This document shows, one piece after another, positions 1 to 6,989 of a DNA stretch of 12,916 nt. This stretch comes from Paracoccaceae bacterium (GTDB lineage: Bacteria > Pseudomonadota > Alphaproteobacteria > Rhodobacterales > Rhodobacteraceae). The number at the start of each line of letters is the position of its first letter. Within the stretch, counting starts at the first letter, position 1. The notes below the pieces were generated by a model. The model was given only the letters and a program-made list of their open reading frames with translations. It had not been told where the DNA came from and did not search any database. The DNA is taken from contig JAESRD010000327.1 of NCBI GenBank assembly GCA_016764835.1, positions 1 to 12,916 of the forward strand. The letters run 5' to 3'. The translations under genes and the position numbers were made by a program.

Positions 1-354
1 GCAGTTTACGTCAATGCCAACTTTGTGCAGGTCATGCGCGATCAGCCGGTTGCGAATCCATTGCGCCCGCATTGGTTGGCGGGCACGGGCCATTTGCGTC
101 AGTGCAGGCAGGTATTCCGGCCAATGCGGCGCGCCGAGCCGCTGGACCCGGCCGCCCTCTTGGTCGATCAAGATCGGCACATTGCGGCCCATAGTCTCGC
201 GCAGATCAGCCGTCAGCGCTGTGAGCTGCGCCGGATTACGCACATTGCGGCCAAATAGGATAAACCCCCAAGGGTTAGCCTCGCGGTAAAACGCACGCTC
301 ATCATCGGTTAGGCTGCGGCCTGACGTACCAAATATGATGGCCGACGCGGCCAT
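1..354 (-). CDS. nagZ: Beta-N-acetylhexosaminidase NagZ, N-terminal part
   Basis: Cytosolic glycoside hydrolase family 3 enzyme that removes N-acetylglucosamine from anhydro-muropeptides during peptidoglycan recycling. The 118 codons present are the N-terminal third of a protein usually about 330-340 residues long; the rest lies beyond the window start. Visible family motifs are PWGFILFGRN (residues 28-37), LIDQEGGRVQRL (62-73, substrate-binding region) followed by PHWPEY, and the closing GIDVNC. The catalytic histidine and aspartate lie downstream and cannot be checked. The ATG directly follows the TAA of the upstream SPOR gene with no spacer, and I see no strong Shine-Dalgarno sequence, so translation is probably coupled. 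Identification is confident from the motifs. Confidence 0.93.
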   Translation of the reverse strand, partial: MAASAIIFGTSGRSLTDDERAFYREANPWGFILFGRNVRNPAQLTALTADLRETMGRNVPILIDQEGGRVQRLGAPHWPEYLPALTQMARARQPMRAQWIRNRLIAHDLHKVGIDVNC

Positions 355-1515
355 TTAGCGGACCACATAAGGAATGCAATCGGCATCCTCAGCCACAAGG
401 GCCGAACAGAAACGCCGTGCATCAGCGAGGTCAGCAAAGCCAAGCGCGCGCAGGCGGTAAAAGTCGCGCCCACCGCTGCGGGCCAGCTCAATCAGCCGGT
501 CACGTCCGCCCATTAGCTCGGCAAATTCATTTGATATGCTTTCCCATTCACCTGCGGCAAGGGCCGCGCTGTCGTAAGCACCAAACTGCACCAACACTGT
601 GCCCAGTGGCAAGGCTTCAGACGAGACCGGCACCGGGGTGGCGGGGGCCTGCGGGGCCACAGCCTCGGCCACGGCACCTGCGACGGCGGCGTCAACATCG
701 CTCGATGCGCGAAAGACGAGATCAGCCGGGCGGGCTGGCGGGCGCAAAGCGCGGCTGACGCCGGCAATATGCGCGGCGATAAGCACCGGGCCAGTAGTGG
801 CGGCGGTGGCCACGGCGGCATTTACAGCGTCAGCGCTGACAGGCTCTGCGGCCAAATCAGTCAGCGGCACCGTGCCCGCGGCAATTTGGTCAGCCAGCGC
901 CAAAACATCGGCCTCGCTCAGCGGCCCTGAGGCCAATGCCTGCGTCAGCTCGGCGGAAATTTCAGCCGATACCGGCACGACTTGGCCGCTCTGCGCGGCG
1001 GCAGTTGTCAAACCAGCTTGCGCAGCTTCCGCCGCCGTTGGGCGACGCTCATCGGCTTCGGCATTTGACACATGCAACATATCTTCCTCAGTCAGCTGCA
1101 CGATCTCTGGCGCCAAAGCCAGCCTGTCTTCGGCCTCTGCCGCCGCCCCTTGGGCGATCACATCATTGACAGAAAAACCGATATTGTCTGAAATCTCACC
1201 GCCCGGATTGACCGGAGCCTGGCCCATTGGGCCAGCCATTGCCTGTACAACCGGGATACCCGTCGCATCGCGCAGCACCAGCTTGTAACCCCAAACAGCC
1301 ACACCTGCGAGCAGAGCCAGCGACAAAGCCGCCCCTGCATATTGCACCAAGACGCCTGCATTCTGCGTCAAGGCACTCGCATTCTGCGTCAAGGCATTGG
1401 CATTCTGCGTCAAGGCATTGGCATTCTGCGCCAATATTTTTGGGTTCAGGACAGAGCCTGAAAGAGTGCTTGATTGATCTTGCTCCGGCATTTCGCCGTC
1501 AGTCATTGCCGCCAT
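355..1515 (-). CDS. SPOR-domain membrane-anchored protein
   Basis: 386-residue protein with a C-terminal SPOR domain (about residues 302-386, starting LPLGTVLVQFGAY and ending IPYVVR). SPOR domains bind denuded peptidoglycan glycan strands, often at the division septum. Order of parts: short acidic N terminus; five heptads at about 27-61 of the ALTQNAN type; a single transmembrane segment right after (about 62-82, with LALLAGVAVWGYK); a long Ala-rich, low-complexity periplasmic linker; then SPOR. Topology is inferred as N-in, C-out. The chosen ATG has a GGTGAGG-like ribosome site; a second in-frame ATG lies three codons downstream. It sits between argS (91 bp upstream) and nagZ (directly abutting), so it is probably co-transcribed with cell-wall recycling. 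The linker has little sequence constraint; the repeat is described separately. Confidence 0.88.
   Translation of the reverse strand: MAAMTDGEMPEQDQSSTLSGSVLNPKILAQNANALTQNANALTQNASALTQNAGVLVQYAGAALSLALLAGVAVWGYKLVLRDATGIPVVQAMAGPMGQAPVNPGGEISDNIGFSVNDVIAQGAAAEAEDRLALAPEIVQLTEEDMLHVSNAEADERRPTAAEAAQAGLTTAAAQSGQVVPVSAEISAELTQALASGPLSEADVLALADQIAAGTVPLTDLAAEPVSADAVNAAVATAATTGPVLIAAHIAGVSRALRPPARPADLVFRASSDVDAAVAGAVAEAVAPQAPATPVPVSSEALPLGTVLVQFGAYDSAALAAGEWESISNEFAELMGGRDRLIELARSGGRDFYRLRALGFADLADARRFCSALVAEDADCIPYVVR
1337..1441 (-). repeat. 21-bp tandem repeat encoding heptads in the SPOR protein
   Basis: Five consecutive 21-bp units: 1337-1357, 1358-1378, 1379-1399, 1400-1420, 1421-1441. Units two to four are nearly identical (gcattctgcgtcaaggca plus three variable bases). 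The first and last are degenerate. Because 21 bp equals seven codons the repeat stays in frame and gives heptads ILAQNAN, ALTQNAN, ALTQNAS, ALTQNAG, VLVQYAG. Ala and Leu recur at 3/4 spacing, which would suit a short coiled coil just before the membrane segment. Confidence 0.93.
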
Positions 1516-1606
1516 GTTCGCCTCACCGCCAGGCGGGGACGCGCCCCTCTGGTCTACTTGCCATTAGCCTCTTCTCCGGCCGGTGAGCCAATTTGGCCAG
1601 TGCGCT

Positions 1607-3346
1607 TCAGCGCATCTCATCGAGCGGAGTTACCCCCAGAATACCAAGACCTGACGAAATAACAACGGATACAGCAGTGGCCAGCGCGATTTTAGCCTGA
1701 CTTGTGGCGTGATCTTCCTGCAGGAAGCGCAAAGTTGGGTCTTCATTGCCCCGGTTCCACAAAGAATGCAGGTCTGCGGCCAGATCATAGAGGTAGAATG
1801 CGATCCGGTGCGGCTCGTGCCCCCGCGCCGCGATCTCAACCAAACGCGGCCAGCTGGCAATATTGCGGGCCAGATTTAGCTCGGCCTCATGCGTCAGAAT
1901 TGACAGGTCAGCCTTGGCCAAAGTGGCTTGCTCGACGTCGATGCCCGCTTCAGCCGCCTTGCGCAAAACGGATTTGACCCGCGCATGGGCGTATTGCACA
2001 TAAAATACCGGGTTATCTTTGGACTGCTCCAACACTTTGTCAAAGTCAAAGTCCAGCGGCGCGTCATTCTTGCGGGTGAGCATATGGAACCGGGTCACAT
2101 CTGGCCCGACAAGCTCGACCACATCGCGCAGGGTGACAAAGTTGCCCGAACGCTTCGACATTTTGAACGGTTTGCCATCTTTGGACAGCTTGACCAATTG
2201 GCACAGTTTAATGTCGAGCGGCACTTTGTTGTCTGACAGAGCCGCCACAGCCGCCTTCATGCGTTTGACATAGCCGCCATGATCAGCGCCAAAAATATCA
2301 ATCAGCTCGTCAAAGCCGCGCGTGACCTTGTCATAATGATAGGCAATATCGGGGGCAAAGTAGGTCCATGAACCGTCAGACTTTTGCACAGGCCGGTCGG
2401 CATCATCACCAAAGGATGTCGAGCGGAACAGAAGCTGCTCGCGCGGCTCCCAGTCTTCTGATGCTTTGCCCTTTGGCGGCTCAAGCGTGCCTTTGTACAG
2501 CAGTCCTTTGGCGTCAAGATCAGCCAAAGCCGCCTCGATAAGCCCGGTGCCGTAGAGCGACTTTTCCGAGAAGAAAACATCCATGACCACGCCAATAGAG
2601 GCCAGATCCTCGCGGATCATCTGCATCATCATTTCGGTCGCAATCTCGCGCAGATCGGCCAGCCAAACGCTTTCTGGTTTGTCGATCAAACTGTCGCCGT
2701 AGCGGGCCTTTAGCGCCTCACCGACGACAATAAGATAGTCACCCGGATAGAGACCTTCGGCGATCTCGGGGCTCAGCCCACAAGCTTCGCGGTAGCGCTC
2801 GTAAGCAGAGCGGGCCAGCACATCAACCTGCGCGCCACCGTCATTGATGTAATATTCGCGGGTAACGTCATAGCCCGAAAACTGGAGCAAAGAGGCCAGA
2901 GCATCGCCAAAAACCGCGCCACGCACATGGCCAACATGCAGCGGGCCGGTGGGGTTGGTCGAGACATATTCGACATTAATCCGCTTGCCCTGCCCCAGAT
3001 CAGCGCGGCCAAAACCGGGCGTGGCCAGAGCCGAACGCACAACCTCTTGCCATTGGCCGGGCTGCAGCTGCAGGTTCAAAAACCCCGGTCCGGCCACACT
3101 GGCGGAGGCCACGCGCGGGTCGGCCATCAGCCGCTCTGCCAAAGCATCGGCAATGTCGCGCGGCTTTTTGCCGGCCGGTTTGGCCAGCACCATCGCCGCA
3201 TTAGTCGCCATGTCGCCGTGGCCCGCATCGCGCGGTGGCTCAACGCTGACAGCGCGCATCTCTAGCCCCTCGGGCAACAGACCTTCTCGGGCCATTGCGT
3301 CGAGTGACGAGATTACGAGAGCGCGGATTTCAGCAAACAGGTTCAT
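1607..3346 (-). CDS. argS: Arginyl-tRNA synthetase
   Basis: Class I aminoacyl-tRNA synthetase charging tRNA-Arg with arginine in the cytosol. All 579 residues are present, normal for bacterial ArgS. Parts in order: N-terminal additional domain (about 1-90); catalytic Rossmann domain with the HIGH signature as HVGH (137-140) inside [14 protein letters not shown]; the YYINDGGAQ segment (165-173); the KMSKS-like loop as KMSKR (395-399) in [11 protein letters not shown]; and the C-terminal anticodon-binding DALR domain (about 450-579) ending in TPLDEMR. The ATG is preceded by a good ribosome site, AAAGGAA, six bases away. It is followed by the SPOR gene and preceded by the antiporter on the same strand. 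No missing residues noticed. Confidence 0.98.
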   Translation of the reverse strand: MNLFAEIRALVISSLDAMAREGLLPEGLEMRAVSVEPPRDAGHGDMATNAAMVLAKPAGKKPRDIADALAERLMADPRVASASVAGPGFLNLQLQPGQWQEVVRSALATPGFGRADLGQGKRINVEYVSTNPTGPLHVGHVRGAVFGDALASLLQFSGYDVTREYYINDGGAQVDVLARSAYERYREACGLSPEIAEGLYPGDYLIVVGEALKARYGDSLIDKPESVWLADLREIATEMMMQMIREDLASIGVVMDVFFSEKSLYGTGLIEAALADLDAKGLLYKGTLEPPKGKASEDWEPREQLLFRSTSFGDDADRPVQKSDGSWTYFAPDIAYHYDKVTRGFDELIDIFGADHGGYVKRMKAAVAALSDNKVPLDIKLCQLVKLSKDGKPFKMSKRSGNFVTLRDVVELVGPDVTRFHMLTRKNDAPLDFDFDKVLEQSKDNPVFYVQYAHARVKSVLRKAAEAGIDVEQATLAKADLSILTHEAELNLARNIASWPRLVEIAARGHEPHRIAFYLYDLAADLHSLWNRGNEDPTLRFLQEDHATSQAKIALATAVSVVISSGLGILGVTPLDEMR

Positions 3347-3352
3347 ACTCTA

Positions 3353-3359
3353 TTCCTTT
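3353..3359 (-). promoter_or_regulatory. Ribosome binding site of argS
   Basis: AAAGGAA on the minus strand, six bases before the argS ATG. It fixes that start and shows that argS can be translated independently of the antiporter upstream. Confidence 0.7.
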
Positions 3360-3444
3360 GGGGCCGATTTCTTATTGCGCCGGGGGCGTGGCCCTGCAGC
3401 CGTTTATCATGAGCACCAGCAGGGTCAACATTTGCGCAAGGTTA

Positions 3445-3463
3445 GCGGCAATTTCCTTGCCGC
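3445..3463 (-). terminator. Hairpin between antiporter gene and argS (weak terminator or attenuator)
   Basis: Perfect 7-bp inverted repeat gcggcaa / ttgccgc with a 5-base loop, 16 bases beyond the antiporter stop codon. On the minus-strand transcript the stem is followed by TAACCTTGCGC, not a U-run, so it does not meet the full definition of an intrinsic terminator. It could attenuate read-through or stabilise the upstream message. The structure is seen; the function is inferred. Confidence 0.4.
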
Positions 3464-3479
3464 GTTGATGCGATGCCCC

Positions 3480-5297
3480 TCAGCTTGGCTTTTGCGCCTG
3501 GGCTTCAGCCGGTTTTAGGGCAATCAGCCTGTCGCCCGCCGCAGGTGGCTGATCATCTGCCGCGGCAAAACGCACAGCCATATCAGCACCAATCACGGCA
3601 ATCAGCAAAGCATCAGTTTGTGCAGCCAGCCAATCATCATAGCTAAACTCATCAGTGATGCGCGGGTTAGAAAACCCCCAGCCCTGTGCGATCAGCGCCT
3701 TCAGCTCAGCCAATGATGCGCCACCAGCCACCGCTTGACCGCCCAAAGTTGCAGGCAAAGCATGGTGGCTGCTTTGCGATTTTATGGGCCGTATCTGCCA
3801 GATATTGCCCCGGCCAAATTCGGGCGCAAGATCAGTGGCGACAAGTGTGTTATAGGCATCATTATCCGAGGCGGCGAGTATGGTCTCATAGGCCAGCAGC
3901 TCGACCCGATGTTCGGCGGATTCTGACAAGATGTCGCCCGAATAGGTCTTTATCCCAGCTTGGCGTGCCTCTCGGGTATGACTGTGGTTAGGGTCAGAAA
4001 TCAGCACCGGGATTTCGGCGCGTGTCAGCGCCTCGGCCAGGGCGAAGGTCCACGCATTGCCGCCAATGATCAGCACACCGGGCTGCTCTGCCGCCGTGAG
4101 GCCAAGCGCGCGGGCCAAAGGGGCCAGCGTGAAACCGTGCAGCAGCACTGTCACCGCCACCAGCAAAAATGCCAGCGCGCCGATCTGGGCACCGTCAGCT
4201 ATGCCAGCATCGGCCAGCCGCACGCCAAACAGCCCGGCAACGGCCACCAAAACCACGCCGCGCGGCCCGGTAAAGGCAACCAAGATTTGCTCGCGCCATG
4301 GCAGCCCAGTGCCAAGCAGCGCCAGCAGCACCACGGCCGGGCGGGCCACCAAAATGACCACAACAACAAACAGGCCGGCGCGCCAGTCAAGCGCGCCCAA
4401 CATGTCAGTGTCCAGCCCCGCCGCCAGCAAGATAAAGACGCCCGAGACCAGCAGGACCGTCGCATGTTCTTTAAACCGGCGCAGTTCTGCATAAGATGGC
4501 AGATCAGCATTGGCGATCACCAGCCCCATAACGGTGACGGCCAACAGCCCCGCCTCATGCAGCACATGGTCAGAGGCGGCAAACACGCCGATCACGGCGG
4601 CAAACAGCACTGGTACTTTCATATATTCGGGCACTTTGGCCCGGCGAAACGCATAGGCAATGCCCGCGCCAGCCGCCCAGCCTGACACGGCAGCAAACCC
4701 GACGCCAAGACACATTTGCCAGACCGCTTCTTGCATTGTCTCTGCCGCGCGCAAAACCAGGACGGTTTCAAACGCCAACACCGCTGCTAACGCGCCGATC
4801 GGGTCGTTGACGATGGCTTCCCATTGCATCAGCGCTGCCGGACGCCGGGCCAGCCGGGCTTGGCGCAACAGCGGTGCTATCACCGTCGGGCCAGTGACGA
4901 TCATGATACCGCCAAACACGGCAGAGGTTTCCCAGCCCAGCCCAGCGACATAATGCAGCGCCAAAGCCGAGGCCAACCAGCCCAGCGGCGCGCCCAAAAA
5001 CACCAGTCGCTGCACGCCTTTGGCCGCATCGCGCAAGCGCGAGAAGTTCAGCGTCAGCCCGCCTTCAAATAAGATGATTGCCACCGCCAGCGCGATCATT
5101 GGCTGTAACAAAACGCCAAAATCGCGCGACGGCACCAACAGCCCAGTCACCGGCCCGGCAATAACCCCGGCGACAAGCATCAACACAATCGCAGGCAACC
5201 GTAGCCGCCAAGCCAGCCATTGTGAACCGACGCCAATCGCCCCGACCAAGGCGAATGCGCTGACCGGCGCCAGCCCGGCCGCCACGTCAATGCTCAT
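3480..5297 (-). CDS. CPA1-family cation/proton antiporter with C-terminal RCK-like domain
   Basis: Predicted inner-membrane Na+(or K+)/H+ exchanger of 605 residues. Residues about 1-395 hold roughly 12 hydrophobic helices with CPA1/NhaP hallmarks: FEGGL (77-81), TGPTVIAP (135-142), the ion-binding ND pair in VNDPIGA (N164, D165), RPAV (319-322) and TGPRGVV (343-349). The cytosolic part (about 406-590) resembles an RCK/TrkA-N nucleotide-binding domain, but its glycine loop is degenerate (IIGGNAWT instead of GxGxxG). It ends in a TrkA-C-like strand (GDRLIALKP). Start: the longest frame opens with TTG at 5303, but the ATG at 5297 sits just after GGGGTTG and overlaps the dgt stop by 11 nt, so I prefer it. 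The overlap implies translational coupling. The transported ion cannot be told from sequence. Confidence 0.9.
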   Translation of the reverse strand: MSIDVAAGLAPVSAFALVGAIGVGSQWLAWRLRLPAIVLMLVAGVIAGPVTGLLVPSRDFGVLLQPMIALAVAIILFEGGLTLNFSRLRDAAKGVQRLVFLGAPLGWLASALALHYVAGLGWETSAVFGGIMIVTGPTVIAPLLRQARLARRPAALMQWEAIVNDPIGALAAVLAFETVLVLRAAETMQEAVWQMCLGVGFAAVSGWAAGAGIAYAFRRAKVPEYMKVPVLFAAVIGVFAASDHVLHEAGLLAVTVMGLVIANADLPSYAELRRFKEHATVLLVSGVFILLAAGLDTDMLGALDWRAGLFVVVVILVARPAVVLLALLGTGLPWREQILVAFTGPRGVVLVAVAGLFGVRLADAGIADGAQIGALAFLLVAVTVLLHGFTLAPLARALGLTAAEQPGVLIIGGNAWTFALAEALTRAEIPVLISDPNHSHTREARQAGIKTYSGDILSESAEHRVELLAYETILAASDNDAYNTLVATDLAPEFGRGNIWQIRPIKSQSSHHALPATLGGQAVAGGASLAELKALIAQGWGFSNPRITDEFSYDDWLAAQTDALLIAVIGADMAVRFAAADDQPPAAGDRLIALKPAEAQAQKPS

Positions 5298-6462
5298 CAG
5301 CAACCCCGCGCGCTATAACGATTTTCTGGCCAGTCAGTCGCCGATGTTCCTGAATAGCAAATCGGTCGGTCATGCCGGCAATATAGTCGCCAACGATCCG
5401 CGCCAATGCGACTTTGCCCTCCGCCTCAGCCACATCTTTGCGCCACTGTTTCGGCAGGTTTTCCGGCTTGTCCATATAGATAGGGAACAGCTCATTAACC
5501 ACTTGGGTCACCTGCCCGCGCATCTCGACCACGGCAGGCGCGCGGTACATCCGCTCAAACAAAAACTGGCGGATGACTTTGAGCTGGTCCCACAACGCGG
5601 GTGAAAACTGCACCATCATCCGGCCAGCGGCGCGCACATCAGCCACGGATTTTGGCGCGCAATCGCTCAGGTTCTGCCGCGACACGGCAATGACATCCTC
5701 AACCAATATGCCAAAGAACCGCCTCAGCGCCTCATGGCGGCGGCGGTAATAGTTGAGACCGGGATAGCGGGCATCAACCCGCTCAAAGCAGCCCGACAGC
5801 ACAGGTAACTCGGCCAGCTCATCGGTTGAAAACAACGCGGCGCGTAGCCCGTCATGCAGGTCATGGTGATTGTAAGCAATATCATCGGCCAAGGCCGCCA
5901 CCTGCGCCTCGGCGCTGGCATGCGTGCTCAGCTCAAGGTCATGCTGCGCGTTATAGGCGGCCAGCGCAAACGGCACCGGCGCGCCAACTGGGCCATTATG
6001 TTTGGCAATGCCCTCCAAGGTTTCCCATGTCAGGTTCAGCCCGTCCCAGTCGGCGTAGTGCCGCTCCAGTGAGGTAACAATGCGGATCGCTTGGGTGTTG
6101 TGATCAAAGCCGCCGTAATTGGCCATCAGCGCATCAAGCGCCTCTTCGCCAGTATGGCCAAAGGGGGTGTGGCCAAGATCATGCGCCAAAGCCACGGCTT
6201 CGGTCAGGTCTTGGTTCAGCCCCAAGGCGCCGGCAACGGTGCGCGCCACCTGCGCCACCTCTATCGAATGCGTCAGCCTTGTGCGAAAATAATCGCCCTC
6301 ATGCTCGATGAACACCTGCGTCTTATGCTTGAGCCGCCGAAAGGCGCTGGCATGAATGATCCTGTCCCGGTCCCGCTGAAACGGCGACCGGAATGTTGAT
6401 ATCTCTTCCGCATACAGCCTGCCACGGCTGGCCAGCGGATCTGTCGCATAGGGGGCCATCAT
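5287..6462 (-). CDS. dgt: dGTPase-like HD-domain deoxynucleotide triphosphohydrolase
   Basis: 391-residue HD-superfamily phosphohydrolase of the deoxyguanosinetriphosphate triphosphohydrolase-like family. Such enzymes split dNTPs into deoxynucleoside and triphosphate and help balance nucleotide pools. Metal-binding HD residues are visible: H65 in RLTHSIEVAQ, H94-D95 in AHDLGHTPFGHTGE, and the distal Asp in ADDIAYNHHD (about 192-201). The N-terminal FRSPFQRDRDRIIH and FRRLKHKTQVF segments are also typical. Two adjacent ATG codons could start it (6462 or 6459); AAGGCGAGG lies upstream. It is the first gene of the leftward unit, divergent from the Fe-S carrier gene and overlapping the antiporter gene downstream. 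Substrate preference (dGTP or mixed dNTPs) is not determined by the sequence. Confidence 0.93.
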   Translation of the reverse strand: MMAPYATDPLASRGRLYAEEISTFRSPFQRDRDRIIHASAFRRLKHKTQVFIEHEGDYFRTRLTHSIEVAQVARTVAGALGLNQDLTEAVALAHDLGHTPFGHTGEEALDALMANYGGFDHNTQAIRIVTSLERHYADWDGLNLTWETLEGIAKHNGPVGAPVPFALAAYNAQHDLELSTHASAEAQVAALADDIAYNHHDLHDGLRAALFSTDELAELPVLSGCFERVDARYPGLNYYRRRHEALRRFFGILVEDVIAVSRQNLSDCAPKSVADVRAAGRMMVQFSPALWDQLKVIRQFLFERMYRAPAVVEMRGQVTQVVNELFPIYMDKPENLPKQWRKDVAEAEGKVALARIVGDYIAGMTDRFAIQEHRRLTGQKIVIARGVADEH

Positions 6463-6489
6463 GGCGTTGCCTCGCCTTCACCCAAAAAC

Positions 6490-6517
6490 TTGCCGTTTGT
6501 CTGATAAAGACTATATG
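6490..6517 (+). promoter_or_regulatory. Possible sigma-70 promoter of the Fe-S carrier gene
   Basis: In the 85-bp divergent region between dgt and the Fe-S carrier gene, TTGCCG (6490-6495) and TATATG (6512-6517) are 16 bases apart, about 30 bases before the ATG at 6548. A minus-strand -10-like TATAGT (6510-6515) overlaps it and could serve dgt, with a poor -35. Both are matches by eye to the consensus only. Confidence 0.35.
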
Positions 6518-6547
6518 TGAGTTATCACCCGACCAACAGGCCATATC

Positions 6548-6874
6548 ATGCTCAATATACCACCAACAGTTACCGACCGTGCCTTTGCCAGATTGGCAGA
6601 GATAGGCGCCGCGGCGCAGGGCAAAGTTTTGCGTGTGGCGGTGGAGGGCGGCGGCTGCTCTGGGTTTCAGTACCAGATTGAGTTGGATGAGGCCGGTGGC
6701 GATGATCTCTTGCTCACTGGGGCTGGCGAGACAGTGGTGATTGATGCGGTGTCCCTGCCCTTCCTGGCCGGTGCAAAAATCGACTTCACCGAAGAGCTGA
6801 TTGGCGCGCGTTTTGCTATTGATAACCCCAATGCGACCTCGTCTTGCGGCTGCGGCACCTCGTTTTCGCTCTAA
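6548..6874 (+). CDS. erpA: A-type iron-sulfur cluster carrier (ErpA/IscA/HesB family)
   Basis: 108-residue cytosolic protein that receives and delivers Fe-S clusters to target apoproteins. The three ligand cysteines are all present: C37 in GGGCSGF and C100/C102 in SSCGCGTSFSL. The core from about residue 7 to 108 is full length. The ATG at 6548 follows an AGG-type ribosome site seven bases upstream. It lies divergent to dgt, an arrangement I recall from related alphaproteobacteria, where exonuclease III often follows; here the methyltransferase-TPR gene is in between. The family is certain. The choice of ErpA over IscA or SufA is an inference from the isolated setting, since no isc or suf genes are nearby. 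Confidence 0.92.
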   Translation: MLNIPPTVTDRAFARLAEIGAAAQGKVLRVAVEGGGCSGFQYQIELDEAGGDDLLLTGAGETVVIDAVSLPFLAGAKIDFTEELIGARFAIDNPNATSSCGCGTSFSL

Positions 6875-6893
6875 ACCCGGCAAATTAACCAAA

Positions 6894-6913
6894 GCGGCGG
6901 TTCTGCGCCGCCG
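6894..6913 (+). terminator. GC-rich hairpin after the Fe-S carrier gene
   Basis: About 20 bases after the stop codon, gcggcg / cgccgc forms a 6-bp stem with a 6-base loop; a shifted pairing cggcgg / ccgccg is equally good. No T-run follows directly, so this is a possible but incomplete intrinsic terminator separating the carrier gene from the methyltransferase gene. Confidence 0.45.
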
Positions 6914-6976
6914 AAGTCGTGCCAGAGGATTGCGCCACCACGGTTTTTGACTATTGTTCCTAAAAACAGCCCAATC

Positions 6977-6980
6977 AGGA
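6977..6980 (+). promoter_or_regulatory. Ribosome binding site that selects a GTG start for the methyltransferase-TPR gene
   Basis: AGGA, nine bases before the GTG at 6990. The open frame extends up to a TTG at 6954, but that has no ribosome site, and homology-like sequence begins only after the GTG. Confidence 0.6.
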
Positions 6981-6989
6981 ACATTTATT

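Noticed and set aside
599..1288. Plus-strand open frame of 229 codons opposite the SPOR gene
   Set aside because: Ala/Ser/Thr-rich product caused by the low-complexity linker on the other strand; no ribosome site or recognisable domain.
1358..1430. CRISPR-like array
   Set aside because: Units are directly adjacent without unique spacers and are in frame within a coding gene, so it is a coding tandem repeat.
1587..1614. Small palindromes gccaatttggc and tgcgcttcagcgca after argS as a terminator
   Set aside because: Stems are short, one overlaps the argS stop codon, and no U-run follows; downstream genes appear co-transcribed.
3960..4685. Plus-strand open frame of 241 codons opposite the antiporter gene
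   Set aside because: Gln/His/Arg-rich composition typical of a frame antisense to membrane-helix codons; no family features.
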